Translations under genes and position numbers: made by a program | In this document: in pieces, positions 37,260 through 47,228 of the stretch | How the letters are laid out: every line of letters begins with the position of its first letter | How positions within the stretch are numbered: the first letter of the stretch is position 1 | Notes under the pieces: generated by a model | What the model saw: only the letters and a program-made list of their open reading frames with translations | The model's database searches: none | What the model was told of the DNA's origin: nothing | NCBI GenBank assembly: GCA_014652975.1 | Contig: BMZV01000003.1 | Location: 124,001-188,000 of the forward strand | Length of the DNA: 64,000 nt | Source of the DNA: Kocuria marina | GTDB taxonomy: Bacteria; Actinomycetota; Actinomycetes; Actinomycetales; Micrococcaceae | Reading direction: 5' to 3'

Positions 37260-38416
37260 TCGACCTCGTCTTCCAGAAAGGGCCCGTGGCCCTGGGTGAT
37301 CGACACGGGGCGCACGTCCCCGAAGCCGCGCACGTTGCGGGTGGGTTGCGGGGTCAGCACGAACCGGTCGTCGCCGCCGAGCACACGGGCGGTGGAGGCG
37401 TCCACCATGACACCCCCGGGTTCCGTGAGGGCCACGAGCCGGGACGCGAGGTTCACGGTGGGCCCGTAGAGATCACCGAGTCGCGGTAGCACGCGCCCCC
37501 ACACGAACGCGACGCGGGCCTGCGGCAACAGGGGGTCGTTCTTGATCACGCGGGCGAGGGCGAGCGAGATCTGCGCCCCGCCCTCGGGGGTCTCGGACAG
37601 GAACATCACTTCGTCGCCGATGGTCTTGATCACGCGGCCACCGCCGATCGAGATCACCTCCGCGCACCGCTTCTCGAAGCGCTGCACGAGGTTGGCCAGG
37701 GTGCGCTCGTTCATCTGCCGGGACAGGGACGTATAGGAGACGAGGTCCGCGAACCCCACGCCGCGCGCGAGCGGCAGGGACGAGGAGCCCACGTCCGGGT
37801 CCGCCATCCCGAGGCTCACCGTGGACCCGTCCGCGCGTTCACCGCGCATGGCCAGTCGTTGCACGGCTGCGGAGAGCTGACGGCGCCACGCGTAGTCGAG
37901 CAGATTCTCGAGCGGTTCGAGAACCTCCGGGAGCATGCGCAGCAGTTCGCGCCGTGCCTGGGCGTCCGTCATGTCCCGGTGGGCCACCATGTCCTCGACG
38001 AGCGCCTCGATCTGCCACACGACCATGCGGTCGGTCAGTTGCGCCACGGAGCGGGCCAGGGACAGCGCGGCCTCCTCGCTGAGCTTCTCCTCCTGCACGA
38101 GGTTGGAGACCACCCGCAGGGCCCGGACGTCCTCGCCCGTGAAGTAGACGTCGTCGTCGCTGAGGTTCGGGAAGCCCAGGGCACGCCAGATCTTCCGGGC
38201 GGACGCCGTGGACAGCCCCGCTTCGCGCGCGGCCTCCCGGCGCCGCAGGTGACGCTGCGAACCCAACAACAGGGAGTCGAGGTGGCGCGCCGCCGCCTTG
38301 GACTCCTCCGACCCGTACAGGTTGGACTGCACGGGATTGTGCACGTTCAGGTTGAGCTGTTCGGTCTGCGGCCCGGTGACGTATCCGTCCGTGTGCTCCG
38401 AGGGGTCGTCAGCCAC
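37256..38416 (-). CDS. class III adenylate/guanylate cyclase with N-terminal helical regulatory domain
   Basis: 386 aa. N-terminal half is all-helical (AAREAGLSTASARKIWRALG ... EEKLSEEAALSLARSVAQLT), the type of autoinhibitory domain seen in mycobacterial Rv1264/Rv2212. The catalytic half begins GVGFADLVSYTSLSRQM with the first metal Asp, then GGRVIKTIGDEVMFLSETPE with the second metal Asp, and VAFVWGRVLPRLGDLYGPTV NLASRL. The substrate-base residues appear as Lys (VIKT) and Asp (GDLYG), the ATP-type pair, so cAMP is the likely product. GTG at 38416 is chosen (AAGGAGGACCGC before it). Overlaps the PH-domain gene by 8 nt. Confidence 0.9.
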   Translation of the reverse strand: MADDPSEHTDGYVTGPQTEQLNLNVHNPVQSNLYGSEESKAAARHLDSLLLGSQRHLRRREAAREAGLSTASARKIWRALGFPNLSDDDVYFTGEDVRALRVVSNLVQEEKLSEEAALSLARSVAQLTDRMVVWQIEALVEDMVAHRDMTDAQARRELLRMLPEVLEPLENLLDYAWRRQLSAAVQRLAMRGERADGSTVSLGMADPDVGSSSLPLARGVGFADLVSYTSLSRQMNERTLANLVQRFEKRCAEVISIGGGRVIKTIGDEVMFLSETPEGGAQISLALARVIKNDPLLPQARVAFVWGRVLPRLGDLYGPTVNLASRLVALTEPGGVMVDASTARVLGGDDRFVLTPQPTRNVRGFGDVRPVSITQGHGPFLEDEVE

Positions 38417-39020
38417 GCGGTCCTCCTTGCTGGGCGATATGGGTTCCGGGATACCCCGGCCCGGCCGTGTTGCCTCCACCACTGTAGTTGCCCGCGTCCG
38501 CCGCGGACTCGCGGACCAACGCGGCGAAGCGGGCCGGTTGCGGGCAGCTGGCGAGTTTGAGCCCGCCCAGGCCCCCGAAATCCGCGAGCACGGTGCCGCG
38601 GTCCAGGCCCTCGCGGGCCTCGCCGGGCCGGGTGGCCCCGCGCGTGACGCGCACCGAGCGCAGTTCGTTCAGGGGCAGGAACACCGCGCCGTTCCGTGCC
38701 GGGGGCCCCACGAGGGCAAGCCGCGCGGTGGTCAGCACGAAGCGCGTGCGCAGCCAGCGCCACGCGGGCGAGAGCACGAACCGCCACGCGAGCAGCAATG
38801 CCGCGATGAGCAGCAGCCACCCCACGAACGCGTGCAGCGTGGTCCATGGGGTGGCTGTGGGCCGCCACGTGAGGTCCAGGACGCGGCGCAGGGCCGAATA
38901 ACCGAACACGATCGCCCACGCGGCGAGCGCCGGGGCCACGAGTTTCAAGGGGTGGGCGCGGGTGGCCACGACCGTGTTCTCACCCGGTGCCAGGTCCAGG
39001 GCGCGGCGCGAGCGTGTCAT
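38409..39020 (-). CDS. bacterial PH-domain membrane protein
   Basis: 203 aa. Two transmembrane helices (KLVAPALAAWAIVFGYSALR; TLHAFVGWLLLIAALLLAWR, residues about 26-45 and 62-81) followed by a bPH2-like domain (TRFVLTTARLALVGPPARNG, VFLPLNELRSVRVTRG, DFGGLGGLKLASCPQPARFA). Such proteins sit at the inner membrane; their role is unknown. Its ATG overlaps the birA stop (ATGA), and its end overlaps the cyclase start, so it is translated within the operon. Confidence 0.85.
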   Translation of the reverse strand: MTRSRRALDLAPGENTVVATRAHPLKLVAPALAAWAIVFGYSALRRVLDLTWRPTATPWTTLHAFVGWLLLIAALLLAWRFVLSPAWRWLRTRFVLTTARLALVGPPARNGAVFLPLNELRSVRVTRGATRPGEAREGLDRGTVLADFGGLGGLKLASCPQPARFAALVRESAADAGNYSGGGNTAGPGYPGTHIAQQGGPRG

Positions 39021-39943
39021 CGGGGCCTCTCGTTCTCGTGTCCGGCGTCCTCCGGGGTGCGGGGGCCGGGTCGCACGTGGACGACGTCGCCCGCGCCGTA
39101 CTCGTGCTCGCGGCCGTCGTCGTCGCGCACGCGCAGCTGACCGGACGCTCCTAGCCCCACGGCGGTGGCGGGCAATGGTGCGTTGCGCCCGGGCAGGTGC
39201 ACGAGCACGCGGCGTCCCAGGGTGTCGAGAGCGGATTCAAGCTCCCGTCGCTGTTCCCCACCCGGCCCGAGTTGCGCGGCGGGGTCCACGCTCGCGCGGT
39301 CGAGGGCGCGGGAGAAGTGGGCGAGCACCCCGGTGAGCACCGCGCTGCGGGTGGGGACAGCGGCGTCGTTCCCGGTCTCGAGGCGCAGGGACGTGGCGTC
39401 GGGGACCGGGAGGTGGCCCTGCTGGACGTTGATGCCCGCGCCGAGCACCACAGTGGGTCCTTGGTGTGCGGCACCGGGGGGCGAGGGTACGAGGGACGCG
39501 AGGATGCCGCAGACCTTGCGTTCGCGGATCAGGACGTCGTTGGGCCACTTCACCGCCGCGGGGACGCCGGTCAGCTCGCGCACGGTGGCCGTGACACTGT
39601 GCGCGAGCATTAGCGTGAGCCACGGCAGGAGGTCCTGCGGCCACGCGCGGCCCGAGCGGTCCCGCGGCGTGAGGGCCACCGAGAACGTCACGGCGGTGCC
39701 CGCGGGGGTGAACCAGCTGCGGTCCAGGCGCCCCTTGCCGCGGCTCTGGAATCCCGCGACGACCGCTCGCAGCGGTGCCCCGGCGGCATCGTGCGCCGCG
39801 TCCCGCGAGAGCTGTTCGACGAGCCACTCGTTGGTGGACGGGACGCTGTCCAGGATCGTGAGGCGGCACCCGTGGCCGCGCAGCGCCCCGTCCAGCTCCG
39901 CGGCGCGGTAATCCGCGGCGGGCCGGTCCTCGGTGGCTTCCAT
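39017..39943 (-). CDS. birA: biotin-[acetyl-CoA-carboxylase] ligase
   Basis: 308 aa. Attaches biotin to the carboxyl carrier Lys of acyl-CoA carboxylase. Seen: biotinyl-AMP loop VVAGFQSRGKGRLDRSW (about residues 62-78; family GRGRxGR, here GKGRLDR), VKWPNDVLIRERKVCGILAS, and LGAGINVQQGHLP. There is no N-terminal HTH, so it is the non-repressor type. GAGGAGTACCC precedes the ATG. Its substrate in this window is the AccA3 subunit at 54 kb. First gene of a four-gene overlapping operon. Confidence 0.93.
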   Translation of the reverse strand: MEATEDRPAADYRAAELDGALRGHGCRLTILDSVPSTNEWLVEQLSRDAAHDAAGAPLRAVVAGFQSRGKGRLDRSWFTPAGTAVTFSVALTPRDRSGRAWPQDLLPWLTLMLAHSVTATVRELTGVPAAVKWPNDVLIRERKVCGILASLVPSPPGAAHQGPTVVLGAGINVQQGHLPVPDATSLRLETGNDAAVPTRSAVLTGVLAHFSRALDRASVDPAAQLGPGGEQRRELESALDTLGRRVLVHLPGRNAPLPATAVGLGASGQLRVRDDDGREHEYGAGDVVHVRPGPRTPEDAGHENERPR

Positions 39944-40069
39944 GGGTACTCCTCACATGACTGTGCCGACGACGCATGTCGACGACGGGGCGGTACGGCA
40001 AGTTTATGTCTAGCGTCGTGAGCCGGGCATATGCTGGGACCAGCCAGCGCCACCACGAGAGGACCCGGT

Positions 40070-40360
40070 ATGAGCGTCTACGCCTTGAACTACGTCTACG
40101 GCGGCCCGCAGGACATCCTGACCGAGCACCGCCCCGCCCACCGCGCGTTCCTGCGCGAACTGCACGAGCGCGGCGTCGTGATCGTCTCGGGGCCCTTGGA
40201 AGGTGACGCCGCATTGATCGTCCTGCGTGCGGACAGCGCCGAGGAGATCGAACGGATCATCGCCGAGGACCCCCTGGTGGTCCACGGTGTGGTCACGGAG
40301 CACACGATCCGGGAATGGACCGTGACGATCGGCTCGGTGGGGTCCGACACCTCCGCCTGA
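40070..40360 (+). CDS. YciI family protein
   Basis: 96 aa. Dimeric alpha-beta barrel YciI domain: [43 protein letters not shown] (His23 and Arg in the family pair), [19 protein letters not shown] with the conserved DPL. Function in bacteria is poorly known. GAGAGGACCCGG precedes the ATG. Confidence 0.85.
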   Translation: MSVYALNYVYGGPQDILTEHRPAHRAFLRELHERGVVIVSGPLEGDAALIVLRADSAEEIERIIAEDPLVVHGVVTEHTIREWTVTIGSVGSDTSA

Positions 40361-40443
40361 GGGACCCGGGACGCTCGCGCCCGTCGAAAGAGCACCGGCC
40401 TGCGTTGTGGGACTTCTACAAAGGCGCGTGTGGGCCCTGCAAT

Positions 40444-40449
40444 TACACT
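40444..40449 (+). promoter_or_regulatory. -10 box ahead of accD
   Basis: TACACT in the AT-rich context CAATTACACTGG, 63 nt before the accD ATG, preceded by an AT-rich stretch (GACTTCTACAAAGG). Likely accD-accE promoter with a leader of about 55 nt. Confidence 0.5.
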
Positions 40450-40512
40450 GGGGGGCGTTCCCAGGGCTCGCGGTACGCCCAACCAGTACCGATCACGATG
40501 ACGCGAGGTGTT

Positions 40513-42093
40513 ATGAGCCACGACCTGTCCACCACAGCAGGCAAGATCGCCGACTTCCGGCAGCGCCGCGAGGAGGCCGCGGTACCGTCCGGACAGGCGG
40601 CCGTGGACAAGCAGCACGCGCGCGGGAAGAACACCGCCCGGGAACGCATTGAGATGTTGCTGGACCCCGACTCGTTCGTGGAGTTCGACGCCCTGGCCGT
40701 GCACCACAGCACCATGTTCGGCATGGAGAAGAAGAAGCCGCTGGGTGACGGCGTGGTGAGCGGTTTCGGCACCGTGGACGGGCGCCTCGTGGCCGTCTAC
40801 TCCCAGGACTTCGGCGTGTTCGGGGGTTCCCTGTCCCAGGTCAACGGCGAGAAGATCGTCAAGGTCCAGAAGTTCGCGCTGCGCAACGGCTGCCCCGTGA
40901 TCGGGATCAACGACGGCGGCGGCGCCCGCATCCAGGAGGGCGTGGCCTCCCTGGCGATGTTCGCGGACATCTTCCGCATGAACGTGCGCTCCTCCGGGGT
41001 GGTCCCGCAGATCTCGCTCATCATGGGCCCGTGCGCCGGTGGCGCCGCCTACTCCCCCGCACTGACCGACTTCGTGGTCATGGTGGACAAGACCTCCCAC
41101 ATGTTCATCACGGGCCCAGACGTCATCAAGACCGTCACGGGTGAGACCGTGGACATGGAGACCCTGGGCGGGGCCCGCTCCCACAACGAGCGCACGGGCA
41201 CCGCCGCCTACCTGGCCTCGGACGAGCAGGACGCCTTCGACTTCGTCCACGAGCTGCTCGAGTACCTGCCCGGCAATAACCTGCAGGACAGCCCGGTGCT
41301 CGACCACGACCAGGTCGAAGAGGTCACGGACGAGGACCTCGCCCTGGACACCTTGATCCCGGACTCCGCGAACCAGCCGTACGACATGCGCACCGTGATC
41401 GAGACGGTCGTGGACGACGGGCACTTCATGCAGATCCAGGAACTCTACGCCCCCAACGTGATGGTGGGCTACGCCCGCGTTGAGGGTCACACCGTGGGGA
41501 TCGTGGCAAACCAGCCCATGCAATTCGCCGGGACCCTGGACATCGCGGCCTCCGAGAAGGCCGCGCGGTTCGTGCGTCATTGCGACGCGTTTAACATCCC
41601 GATCCTCACGTTCGTGGACGTCCCCGGGTTCCTGCCCGGCACGGACCAGGAGTTCAACGGGATCATCCGCCGCGGGGCCAAGCTGCTCTACGCGTACGCG
41701 GAGGCCACGGTCCCCCTGGTCACGCTCATCACCCGCAAGGCCTACGGCGGCGCGTACATCGTGATGGGGTCCAAGAAGCTGGGCGCGGACATCAACCTCG
41801 CGTGGCCCACCGCCCAGATCGGTGTCATGGGCTCCCAGGGTGCGGTGGAGATCCTCTACCGCCGGGACCTCAAGGCCGCCCAGGAAACCGGTGAGGACCA
41901 GCAGCTGCGCGCCGAACTCGCTCAGAAGTTCGAGGAGGACCTGCTCAACCCCTACCAGGCCGCCGAACTTGGGTATGTGGACGCGGTGATCTGCCCGTCC
42001 GAGACCCGCGAGCAGATTATCCGGGCCCTGCGCGGGCTCGCGGACAAGCGCGCGTCCACCCCCGCCAAGAAGCATGGGAACATTCCGCTGTGA
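40513..42093 (+). CDS. accD: acyl-CoA carboxylase beta subunit (propionyl-CoA type)
   Basis: 526-aa carboxyltransferase, transferring CO2 from biotin to propionyl- and/or acetyl-CoA. N-terminal [20 protein letters not shown], oxyanion holes [17 protein letters not shown] and [20 protein letters not shown] in the first half, [20 protein letters not shown] and [19 protein letters not shown] in the second. Matches actinobacterial AccD5/PccB. The overlapping downstream AccE and the distant AccA3 complete the complex. Propionyl-CoA from mmsA would be a natural substrate. GAGG lies ahead of the ATG. Confidence 0.95.
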   Translation: MSHDLSTTAGKIADFRQRREEAAVPSGQAAVDKQHARGKNTARERIEMLLDPDSFVEFDALAVHHSTMFGMEKKKPLGDGVVSGFGTVDGRLVAVYSQDFGVFGGSLSQVNGEKIVKVQKFALRNGCPVIGINDGGGARIQEGVASLAMFADIFRMNVRSSGVVPQISLIMGPCAGGAAYSPALTDFVVMVDKTSHMFITGPDVIKTVTGETVDMETLGGARSHNERTGTAAYLASDEQDAFDFVHELLEYLPGNNLQDSPVLDHDQVEEVTDEDLALDTLIPDSANQPYDMRTVIETVVDDGHFMQIQELYAPNVMVGYARVEGHTVGIVANQPMQFAGTLDIAASEKAARFVRHCDAFNIPILTFVDVPGFLPGTDQEFNGIIRRGAKLLYAYAEATVPLVTLITRKAYGGAYIVMGSKKLGADINLAWPTAQIGVMGSQGAVEILYRRDLKAAQETGEDQQLRAELAQKFEEDLLNPYQAAELGYVDAVICPSETREQIIRALRGLADKRASTPAKKHGNIPL

Positions 42094-42413
42094 GCACGGC
42101 CGAGAACAACTCACCGGCCTCGCGGGCGGCCGGTGACGTGTCCCGTCCCGCCCATGATCCGGGGACCGCGGCGGTCGCTTCGCTGCCCGAGACCACGAGT
42201 CGCCAGGACCCCCTGTTCACGGTCACCCACGGCAACCCGACCCCGGAGGAGCTGGCCGCGCTCACCGTGGTGTTCTCCGCGCAGGCCGCGGCGCAGGACG
42301 CCCAGCCCTCCCGCGCACCCAAGCCTCCGCGGTCTCAGACCCGGCGACTGCGCCTGGGCCTGCGGTTGCGACCGGGGCGCGGTGCGTGGCGGCGCACCCT
42401 GCCCGATCGCTGA
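42090..42413 (+). CDS. accE: acyl-CoA carboxylase epsilon subunit
   Basis: 107 aa, GTG start overlapping the accD stop (GTGA). The AccE hallmark [18 protein letters not shown] is at residues 45-62; the rest is low-complexity and basic ([18 protein letters not shown]). Epsilon subunits are specific to actinobacterial AccA3/AccD complexes and stimulate activity. The long N-terminal extension is unlike compact family members. Confidence 0.88.
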   Translation: MSTAENNSPASRAAGDVSRPAHDPGTAAVASLPETTSRQDPLFTVTHGNPTPEELAALTVVFSAQAAAQDAQPSRAPKPPRSQTRRLRLGLRLRPGRGAWRRTLPDR

Positions 42414-42470
42414 GCCCAGTCCGCCGCCCCCTTGTCGGCTTGTCAGCGCATATGAGGAGGATGCATCGAA

Positions 42471-43631
42471 ATGGATAATGTTTCCGTGGCTGTCATCTCC
42501 TCGTCCTCCCTGGGTTCACTCGCCCTCGTGCTGCTGATCAGCGGGGTGGCCAAGCTCGTCTCCCCCTCCACCGGCCCGTCCCTGCTGACGTCCCTGCCCA
42601 CGCCCCTCACGGCGCGTTGGCTACAGGGTGTCCTGCCGTGGCTCGAACTGGTCCTTGCAATCGCGCTCCTGCTGGCCTCCGGGGTGGTGCTGTGGGCCGC
42701 GGCCTCCGCCGCCACGGTGCTGTTTTCGGTGTTCACGGCCGCGGTGTTCCGCGGCACCCGGCAGTCGGATCCCGCCTCGTGCGGGTGCTTCGGCTCTCTG
42801 TTCCGTGCCCCGGTGTCCAGGCGGACCGTGGTGCGCAACCTCGCCTTCACGATCGTGGCCGTCCTGGCCCTGCTGCTCGTCACCGTGGGCGGTTACGACG
42901 GGCCGGTCCTGGACGTCCCGTGGTGGGTCGTCATGGCGGTCGCGATCCCCGTGGGACTCATGCTCGTGAGCCTGTGGAGCGAACGCCCGGGTCCGTCCCG
43001 CGCCGGTGACCCGCACGCGCTCGCCGGGATCCCGCCGCTGCCGGGTTCCTCGCACGACGACGCCGCTGTGCCCGCCTACGCGCTCACGGCGGGTACTCCG
43101 GTCCCCGCGCAGGCGGGCCCACCGGCGGGTGCGGTCCCCGGCGCCGTCGCGCCTCGACCCGCGGGAGACTCCGCAGCCCCTCGACCGGCCGGCATTTCCA
43201 AAGCCCCCGAAGAACACGACGTCTACTTGCGTTTGCCCATTCCCTACGCGGGGCTCACGGACGCCGCCGGTAACCCGGTGACCCTGCGTGGCCTGGCCGC
43301 CACCGCGGCGCGCGCCCTGGTCCACGTGAGTCCTTCGTGCGGGGCATGCACCCCCGCGATCGACCGTGCGGCGGGGATGCCCGACCACCTGGGGCCGGTC
43401 GCGGTGCACGCCGTGGTGGCCCGCGAGGAGGACCGGGATCTGCTCCCTCCGAGCCTGCGTGCAGCGTGTTTGGTGGACCGCGAGCACGAGGTGAGCGCCA
43501 TGTTCGAGCATCCCGGTACCCCGTGGGTCGTGGTGCTCGGTGCCGATGGGCTGCTCGCCGGCGGCCCGGTCGCGGGTACGGACTCAGTGCTCGAGCTGCT
43601 CGCGGAACTCGAGGAACGATTCGCGGGCTGA
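42471..43631 (+). CDS. MauE-domain membrane protein fused to a thioredoxin-like domain
   Basis: 386 aa. Residues 1-170 are a four-helix MauE/DoxX-type membrane domain (SSSLGSLALVLLISGVAKLV; WLQGVLPWLELVLAIALLLA) with the CGCFG motif at 104-108. A Pro/Ala-rich linker (about 175-245) includes SHDDAAVPAY, one dispersed 11-mer. A C-terminal thioredoxin-like domain has CGAC (Cys290, Cys293) in VHVSPSCGACTPAID. Both cysteine motifs suggest a membrane dithiol relay, like MauE working with a periplasmic disulfide protein. AGGAGGATG precedes the ATG. Its partner is not identified. Confidence 0.8.
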   Translation: MDNVSVAVISSSSLGSLALVLLISGVAKLVSPSTGPSLLTSLPTPLTARWLQGVLPWLELVLAIALLLASGVVLWAAASAATVLFSVFTAAVFRGTRQSDPASCGCFGSLFRAPVSRRTVVRNLAFTIVAVLALLLVTVGGYDGPVLDVPWWVVMAVAIPVGLMLVSLWSERPGPSRAGDPHALAGIPPLPGSSHDDAAVPAYALTAGTPVPAQAGPPAGAVPGAVAPRPAGDSAAPRPAGISKAPEEHDVYLRLPIPYAGLTDAAGNPVTLRGLAATAARALVHVSPSCGACTPAIDRAAGMPDHLGPVAVHAVVAREEDRDLLPPSLRAACLVDREHEVSAMFEHPGTPWVVVLGADGLLAGGPVAGTDSVLELLAELEERFAG

Positions 43632-43819
43632 ACTCGCGGCCCCGGTGCTTCGCGGCGGCCACACCGGTGAGTACACCGGCGCGCTCCCCGGTGCCGAGGG
43701 AACCGCGCCGTCGCCGCGCCGAATTGCGGCAGCGCCGACGTGCGAGCGCGCACCGCCCGGGCGTGTCGGACTCGCCAGGGTCCTTGCCGCCGGCCGGAGC
43801 GTGACTAGGGTGACACTCT

Positions 43820-45556
43820 GTGACGCACATCAACTCCACCCCGCAGAGCCGCGAACCCCTGGCACCCCTGGGCACCACGCACCGCTCCGCGACCGCCGTG
43901 GACACCCTCGCAGAAACCTACTTCGACCATTGCATGGCCCTGGATCCCAGCGCCGCCACGTTCAATGGCATTCCCGGCCACGAGACCGACTACCCGGACT
44001 ACGGGCCCGCGGGCCGCGCGGCCGCCGCGGAACTGGCCCGCACCACGCTCGCGCTCGTCGAGCGGGCGGAGCCCCAGGACGACGTGGACCGCGTGACGCT
44101 GCACGCGCTGCGCGACGAGCTGCGCCTGCAGCTGGACCGCCACGAGGCGAACCTGGACGTGTCCGTGGTCAGCAACATCGCGTCCCCGGTGCAGGAGATC
44201 CGGCAGATCCTGGACGCCATGCCGCGGGACACGGAGCAGGAGTGGAAGCACATCGCGGGCCGGATGGCCAACATCCCCGCGGCCCTGGAGCAGTACCTCG
44301 AGGGCCTGCGCGAGGCCGTGGAACTGGACCGCCCGCCGTCCGCCCCGCAGATCGTGGAGGCCTCCCAGCAGGCGGAGCAGTACGCGTCGGACGAGGGCTC
44401 CTTCGCGGTGCTCACGAACGACCCCGCCGCGCCGGAGGGCGTGCGCGAGGAGCTGCGCCGCGCCGCGGACGCTGCGCGCGAGGCGTACCGCGGCGTCGCC
44501 CGGGCACTGCGCGAGGAGTTCGCCCCCGGTGCGCGGGAATCGGACGCGTGCGGGATTGACGACTACCGGTTGCACCTCGCCTCGTTCCTGGGCGCCCGGC
44601 TGGACCCGCGCGAGGTCTACGACTGGGCGGTGCAGCAACTGCTCGAGCTGGATGCCGAACAGCGCCGGATCGCGGAGCAGATCCAGCCGGGAGCGAGCAT
44701 CCCCGAGGCCATGGCCGCCCTCACCGCGGACCCCGCACGGCAACTGCACTCCCCCGAGGAGCTGCAGGCCTGGATGCAGCGGCTATCGGACGCCGCACTG
44801 GACACCCTCGCGGACACCCACTTCGAGATCACCGAGCCCATGCGCGAACTCGAGTGCCGGATCGCCCCCACGCACGACGGCGTCATCTACTACACGCCCC
44901 CGAGCGGTGATTTCACCCGGCCCGGGCGCATGTGGTGGTCCGTCCCCGAGAACGTCTCCCAGCACGCCACGTGGGAGGAGACCACCACGGTCTACCACGA
45001 GGGTGTCCCCGGTCATCACCTGCAGATCGCCACAGCCCTGGCGAACGCGGGTGAGCTCAACAGGTGGCGCCGGATGGGCATCTGGGTCTCCGGTCACGGC
45101 GAGGGCTGGGCGTTGTACGCCGAGCGACTCATGGCCGAGCTGGGCTTCTTGGACGACCCCGGGGATCGGATGGGCATGCTCGACTCGCAGCGCCTGCGGA
45201 CGGTGCGCGTGATCTTCGACGTGGGATTCCACTGCGGCTTCGAGATCCCGGAGGTGCTCGGGGACCTGCTGGGCGGCGCGCGCGCGGGTGAGACCTGGAC
45301 CTCCGACGACGGTTGGGCGTTCCTGCGCCACAACGTAGCGATGGCCGATTCCGTGCTGCGCTTCGAATGGTTGCGCTACATGGGATGGCCGGGTCAGGCG
45401 CCGTCCTACCGAATCGGCCAGCAGATGTGGCTCGACGCCCGGCAGCAGGCCATGGCGCGCGAGGGAGCGGACTTCGACCTCAGGCAGTTTCATGCCCGCG
45501 CACTGCGCCTGGGCTCCGTGGGATTGGACACACTCTCGTACGCCTTGGCCCTCTAG
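43820..45556 (+). CDS. DUF885 family metallopeptidase-like protein
   Basis: 578 aa. The DUF885 fold with zinc-site motif YHEGVPGHHLQIATAL (about residues 390-405, HExxxHH-type), then SGHGEGWALYAERLMAELGF with a further Glu, and EFAPGARESDACGIDDYRLH. Members have been studied as carboxypeptidase-like enzymes; substrate unknown. GTG start at 43820; TAGGGT at 43806-43811 is 8 nt before it, and no Shine-Dalgarno is present, so the mRNA is probably leaderless. Confidence 0.83.
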   Translation: MTHINSTPQSREPLAPLGTTHRSATAVDTLAETYFDHCMALDPSAATFNGIPGHETDYPDYGPAGRAAAAELARTTLALVERAEPQDDVDRVTLHALRDELRLQLDRHEANLDVSVVSNIASPVQEIRQILDAMPRDTEQEWKHIAGRMANIPAALEQYLEGLREAVELDRPPSAPQIVEASQQAEQYASDEGSFAVLTNDPAAPEGVREELRRAADAAREAYRGVARALREEFAPGARESDACGIDDYRLHLASFLGARLDPREVYDWAVQQLLELDAEQRRIAEQIQPGASIPEAMAALTADPARQLHSPEELQAWMQRLSDAALDTLADTHFEITEPMRELECRIAPTHDGVIYYTPPSGDFTRPGRMWWSVPENVSQHATWEETTTVYHEGVPGHHLQIATALANAGELNRWRRMGIWVSGHGEGWALYAERLMAELGFLDDPGDRMGMLDSQRLRTVRVIFDVGFHCGFEIPEVLGDLLGGARAGETWTSDDGWAFLRHNVAMADSVLRFEWLRYMGWPGQAPSYRIGQQMWLDARQQAMAREGADFDLRQFHARALRLGSVGLDTLSYALAL

Positions 45557-45656
45557 GCGGCGGATTCTCAGGGATTCTTCAGGCTGCGGGATTTTATTCC
45601 CGTGTCGCGCTGTCATATTTCGTCATGTGACCCGTGCCGTTTAAGATACCCGGGCC

Positions 45657-45662
45657 TATCCT
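45657..45662 (+). promoter_or_regulatory. -10 box, leaderless promoter of the symporter
   Basis: TATCCT lies 6 nt before the ATG at 45669. TTTAAGATACC just upstream is AT-rich and no Shine-Dalgarno is visible. Confidence 0.5.
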
Positions 45663-45668
45663 GGGCGC

Positions 45669-47099
45669 ATGAATTCCGCAGAAAGTACTCGCCGTCTCCC
45701 GCGGTGGATGACGTCGTTCGGGTGGCAGATCCTGATCGCTCTGATTTTGGGTCTTCTCCTCGGATCGCTGGCCGCTGCCATGGGTGGCGACCCCGAGGAG
45801 AACCCCAACTGGCTCATGACCACGTTGGACACGATCGGCACGAGCTACGTCACCATCCTCAAGGCCGCCGTGGTCCCGCTCGTGGTCACGGCCGTGATCT
45901 CCTCCATCGCCAACCTGCGTGACGTCTCCAACGCCGCGCGCCTCGCATGGAAGACCCTGTTGTGGTTCGCCATCACCGCGTTGATCGCGGTGGTGATCGG
46001 CATGCTGCTCGGTGTCATCGCGCAGCCCGGTGTGGGTACCGGCCAGGAACAGCCCGGCACGTATTCCGGCAGCGAGGGCTCGTGGCTCGGGTTCCTCAAG
46101 GGCCTGATCCCCGTGAACTTCCTGGGTCTGGAGACCAGCTCCAAGGTCGTGGATCCGGAGACCGTGACCACCGCCGTGAACTTCAACATCCTGCAGATCC
46201 TGGTGGTCTCGCTCGTGATCGGCATCGCGGCGCTGAAGGTCGGCAAGGCCGCCGAGCCGTTCCTGACCTTCATGCAGTCCGCGCTGGCCATCATGCAGAA
46301 GGTCGTGTGGTGGATCATTCGCCTGGCTCCCCTGGGCACCCTGGGGCTCATCGGCCGCGCCGTGTTCGAGTACGGCTGGACCTCCATGGGTTCGCTCGTG
46401 AAGTTCGTGATCACGGTTTACGTGGGCCTGCTGCTCGTGGCCTTCGTGGTCTACCCCCTGTTGATCAAGCTCAACGGGCTGTCCGTCAAGCAGTTCTTCT
46501 CGGGCGTGTGGCCCGCCATGCAGCTGGGCTTCGTCTCCCGTTCGTCCCTGGGCACCATGCCCATGACGCAGCGCGTGAGCGAGCGCAACCTGGGTGTCCC
46601 AGGGCACTACGCGTCCTTCGCGATCCCGCTGGGTGCGACCACCAAGATGGACGGTTGCGCCGCGGTCTACCCGGCGATCGCCGCGATCTTCGTCGCGCAG
46701 TTCTACGGCGTGCCCCTGACCCCCATGCACTTCGTGTTGATCGCGCTGGTCTCCGTCCTGGGTTCCGCCGCGACCGCCGGCACCACCGGTGCCACGGTCA
46801 TGCTGACCCTGACGCTGTCCACGCTGGGCTTGCCGCTCGACGGCGTGGGCCTGCTGCTCGCCGTGGACCCGATCCTGGACATGGGCCGCACCGCCCTGAA
46901 CGTCACCGGTCAGGCCCTCGTGGCCACGATCGTCTCCAAGCGCGAAGGCATCCTGGACACCCGGCTCTACGACGCCCCGCGTTCGGGTGAGCCGTTCAAG
47001 GACGACGCCGCCCTCATGGAGCAGCCCGCCCACTCCGGTGAGCAGGGTTCGCACGCGTACGCTCCCGCCGCGCCGTCGGACGGGCAACGCACCGAGTAG
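45669..47099 (+). CDS. dicarboxylate/amino acid:cation symporter
   Basis: 476-aa transporter of the DAACS family (glutamate, aspartate, succinate). Seen: [20 protein letters not shown], the serine-rich signature [40 protein letters not shown] and [20 protein letters not shown], covering the HP1 loop, TM7 (family NMDG, here KMDG) and TM8 (family NxxGD-type region). Asn is replaced by Lys in the TM7 motif, which may affect ion or substrate binding. The C-terminal tail ([18 protein letters not shown]) contains one dispersed 11-mer. Glutamate uptake would replace the decayed GltS-like gene, by inference. Confidence 0.9.
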   Translation: MNSAESTRRLPRWMTSFGWQILIALILGLLLGSLAAAMGGDPEENPNWLMTTLDTIGTSYVTILKAAVVPLVVTAVISSIANLRDVSNAARLAWKTLLWFAITALIAVVIGMLLGVIAQPGVGTGQEQPGTYSGSEGSWLGFLKGLIPVNFLGLETSSKVVDPETVTTAVNFNILQILVVSLVIGIAALKVGKAAEPFLTFMQSALAIMQKVVWWIIRLAPLGTLGLIGRAVFEYGWTSMGSLVKFVITVYVGLLLVAFVVYPLLIKLNGLSVKQFFSGVWPAMQLGFVSRSSLGTMPMTQRVSERNLGVPGHYASFAIPLGATTKMDGCAAVYPAIAAIFVAQFYGVPLTPMHFVLIALVSVLGSAATAGTTGATVMLTLTLSTLGLPLDGVGLLLAVDPILDMGRTALNVTGQALVATIVSKREGILDTRLYDAPRSGEPFKDDAALMEQPAHSGEQGSHAYAPAAPSDGQRTE

Positions 47100-47128
47100 G
47101 CGCCACCGACCACCGGCACTTTCTGTGA

Positions 47129-47162
47129 ACGGGGCAGTCCGGGTTCTCCCGGGCCGCCCCGT
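47129..47162 (+). terminator. terminator of the symporter gene
   Basis: ACGGGGC and CCGGG pair with CCCGG and GCCCCGT around TTCTC, 30 nt after the stop. Confidence 0.65.
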
Positions 47163-47228
47163 TGCGTGTGCACATTGTGTACGCATGGGGGGGCATGCGG
47201 GTGCCTGTCATGATGTCGGGGGCCTGGC

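Noticed and set aside
40096..42114. 672-codon open frame antisense to accD
   Set aside because: Composition (His, Val, Arg, Gly) is that of an antisense shadow; accD is unmistakable.
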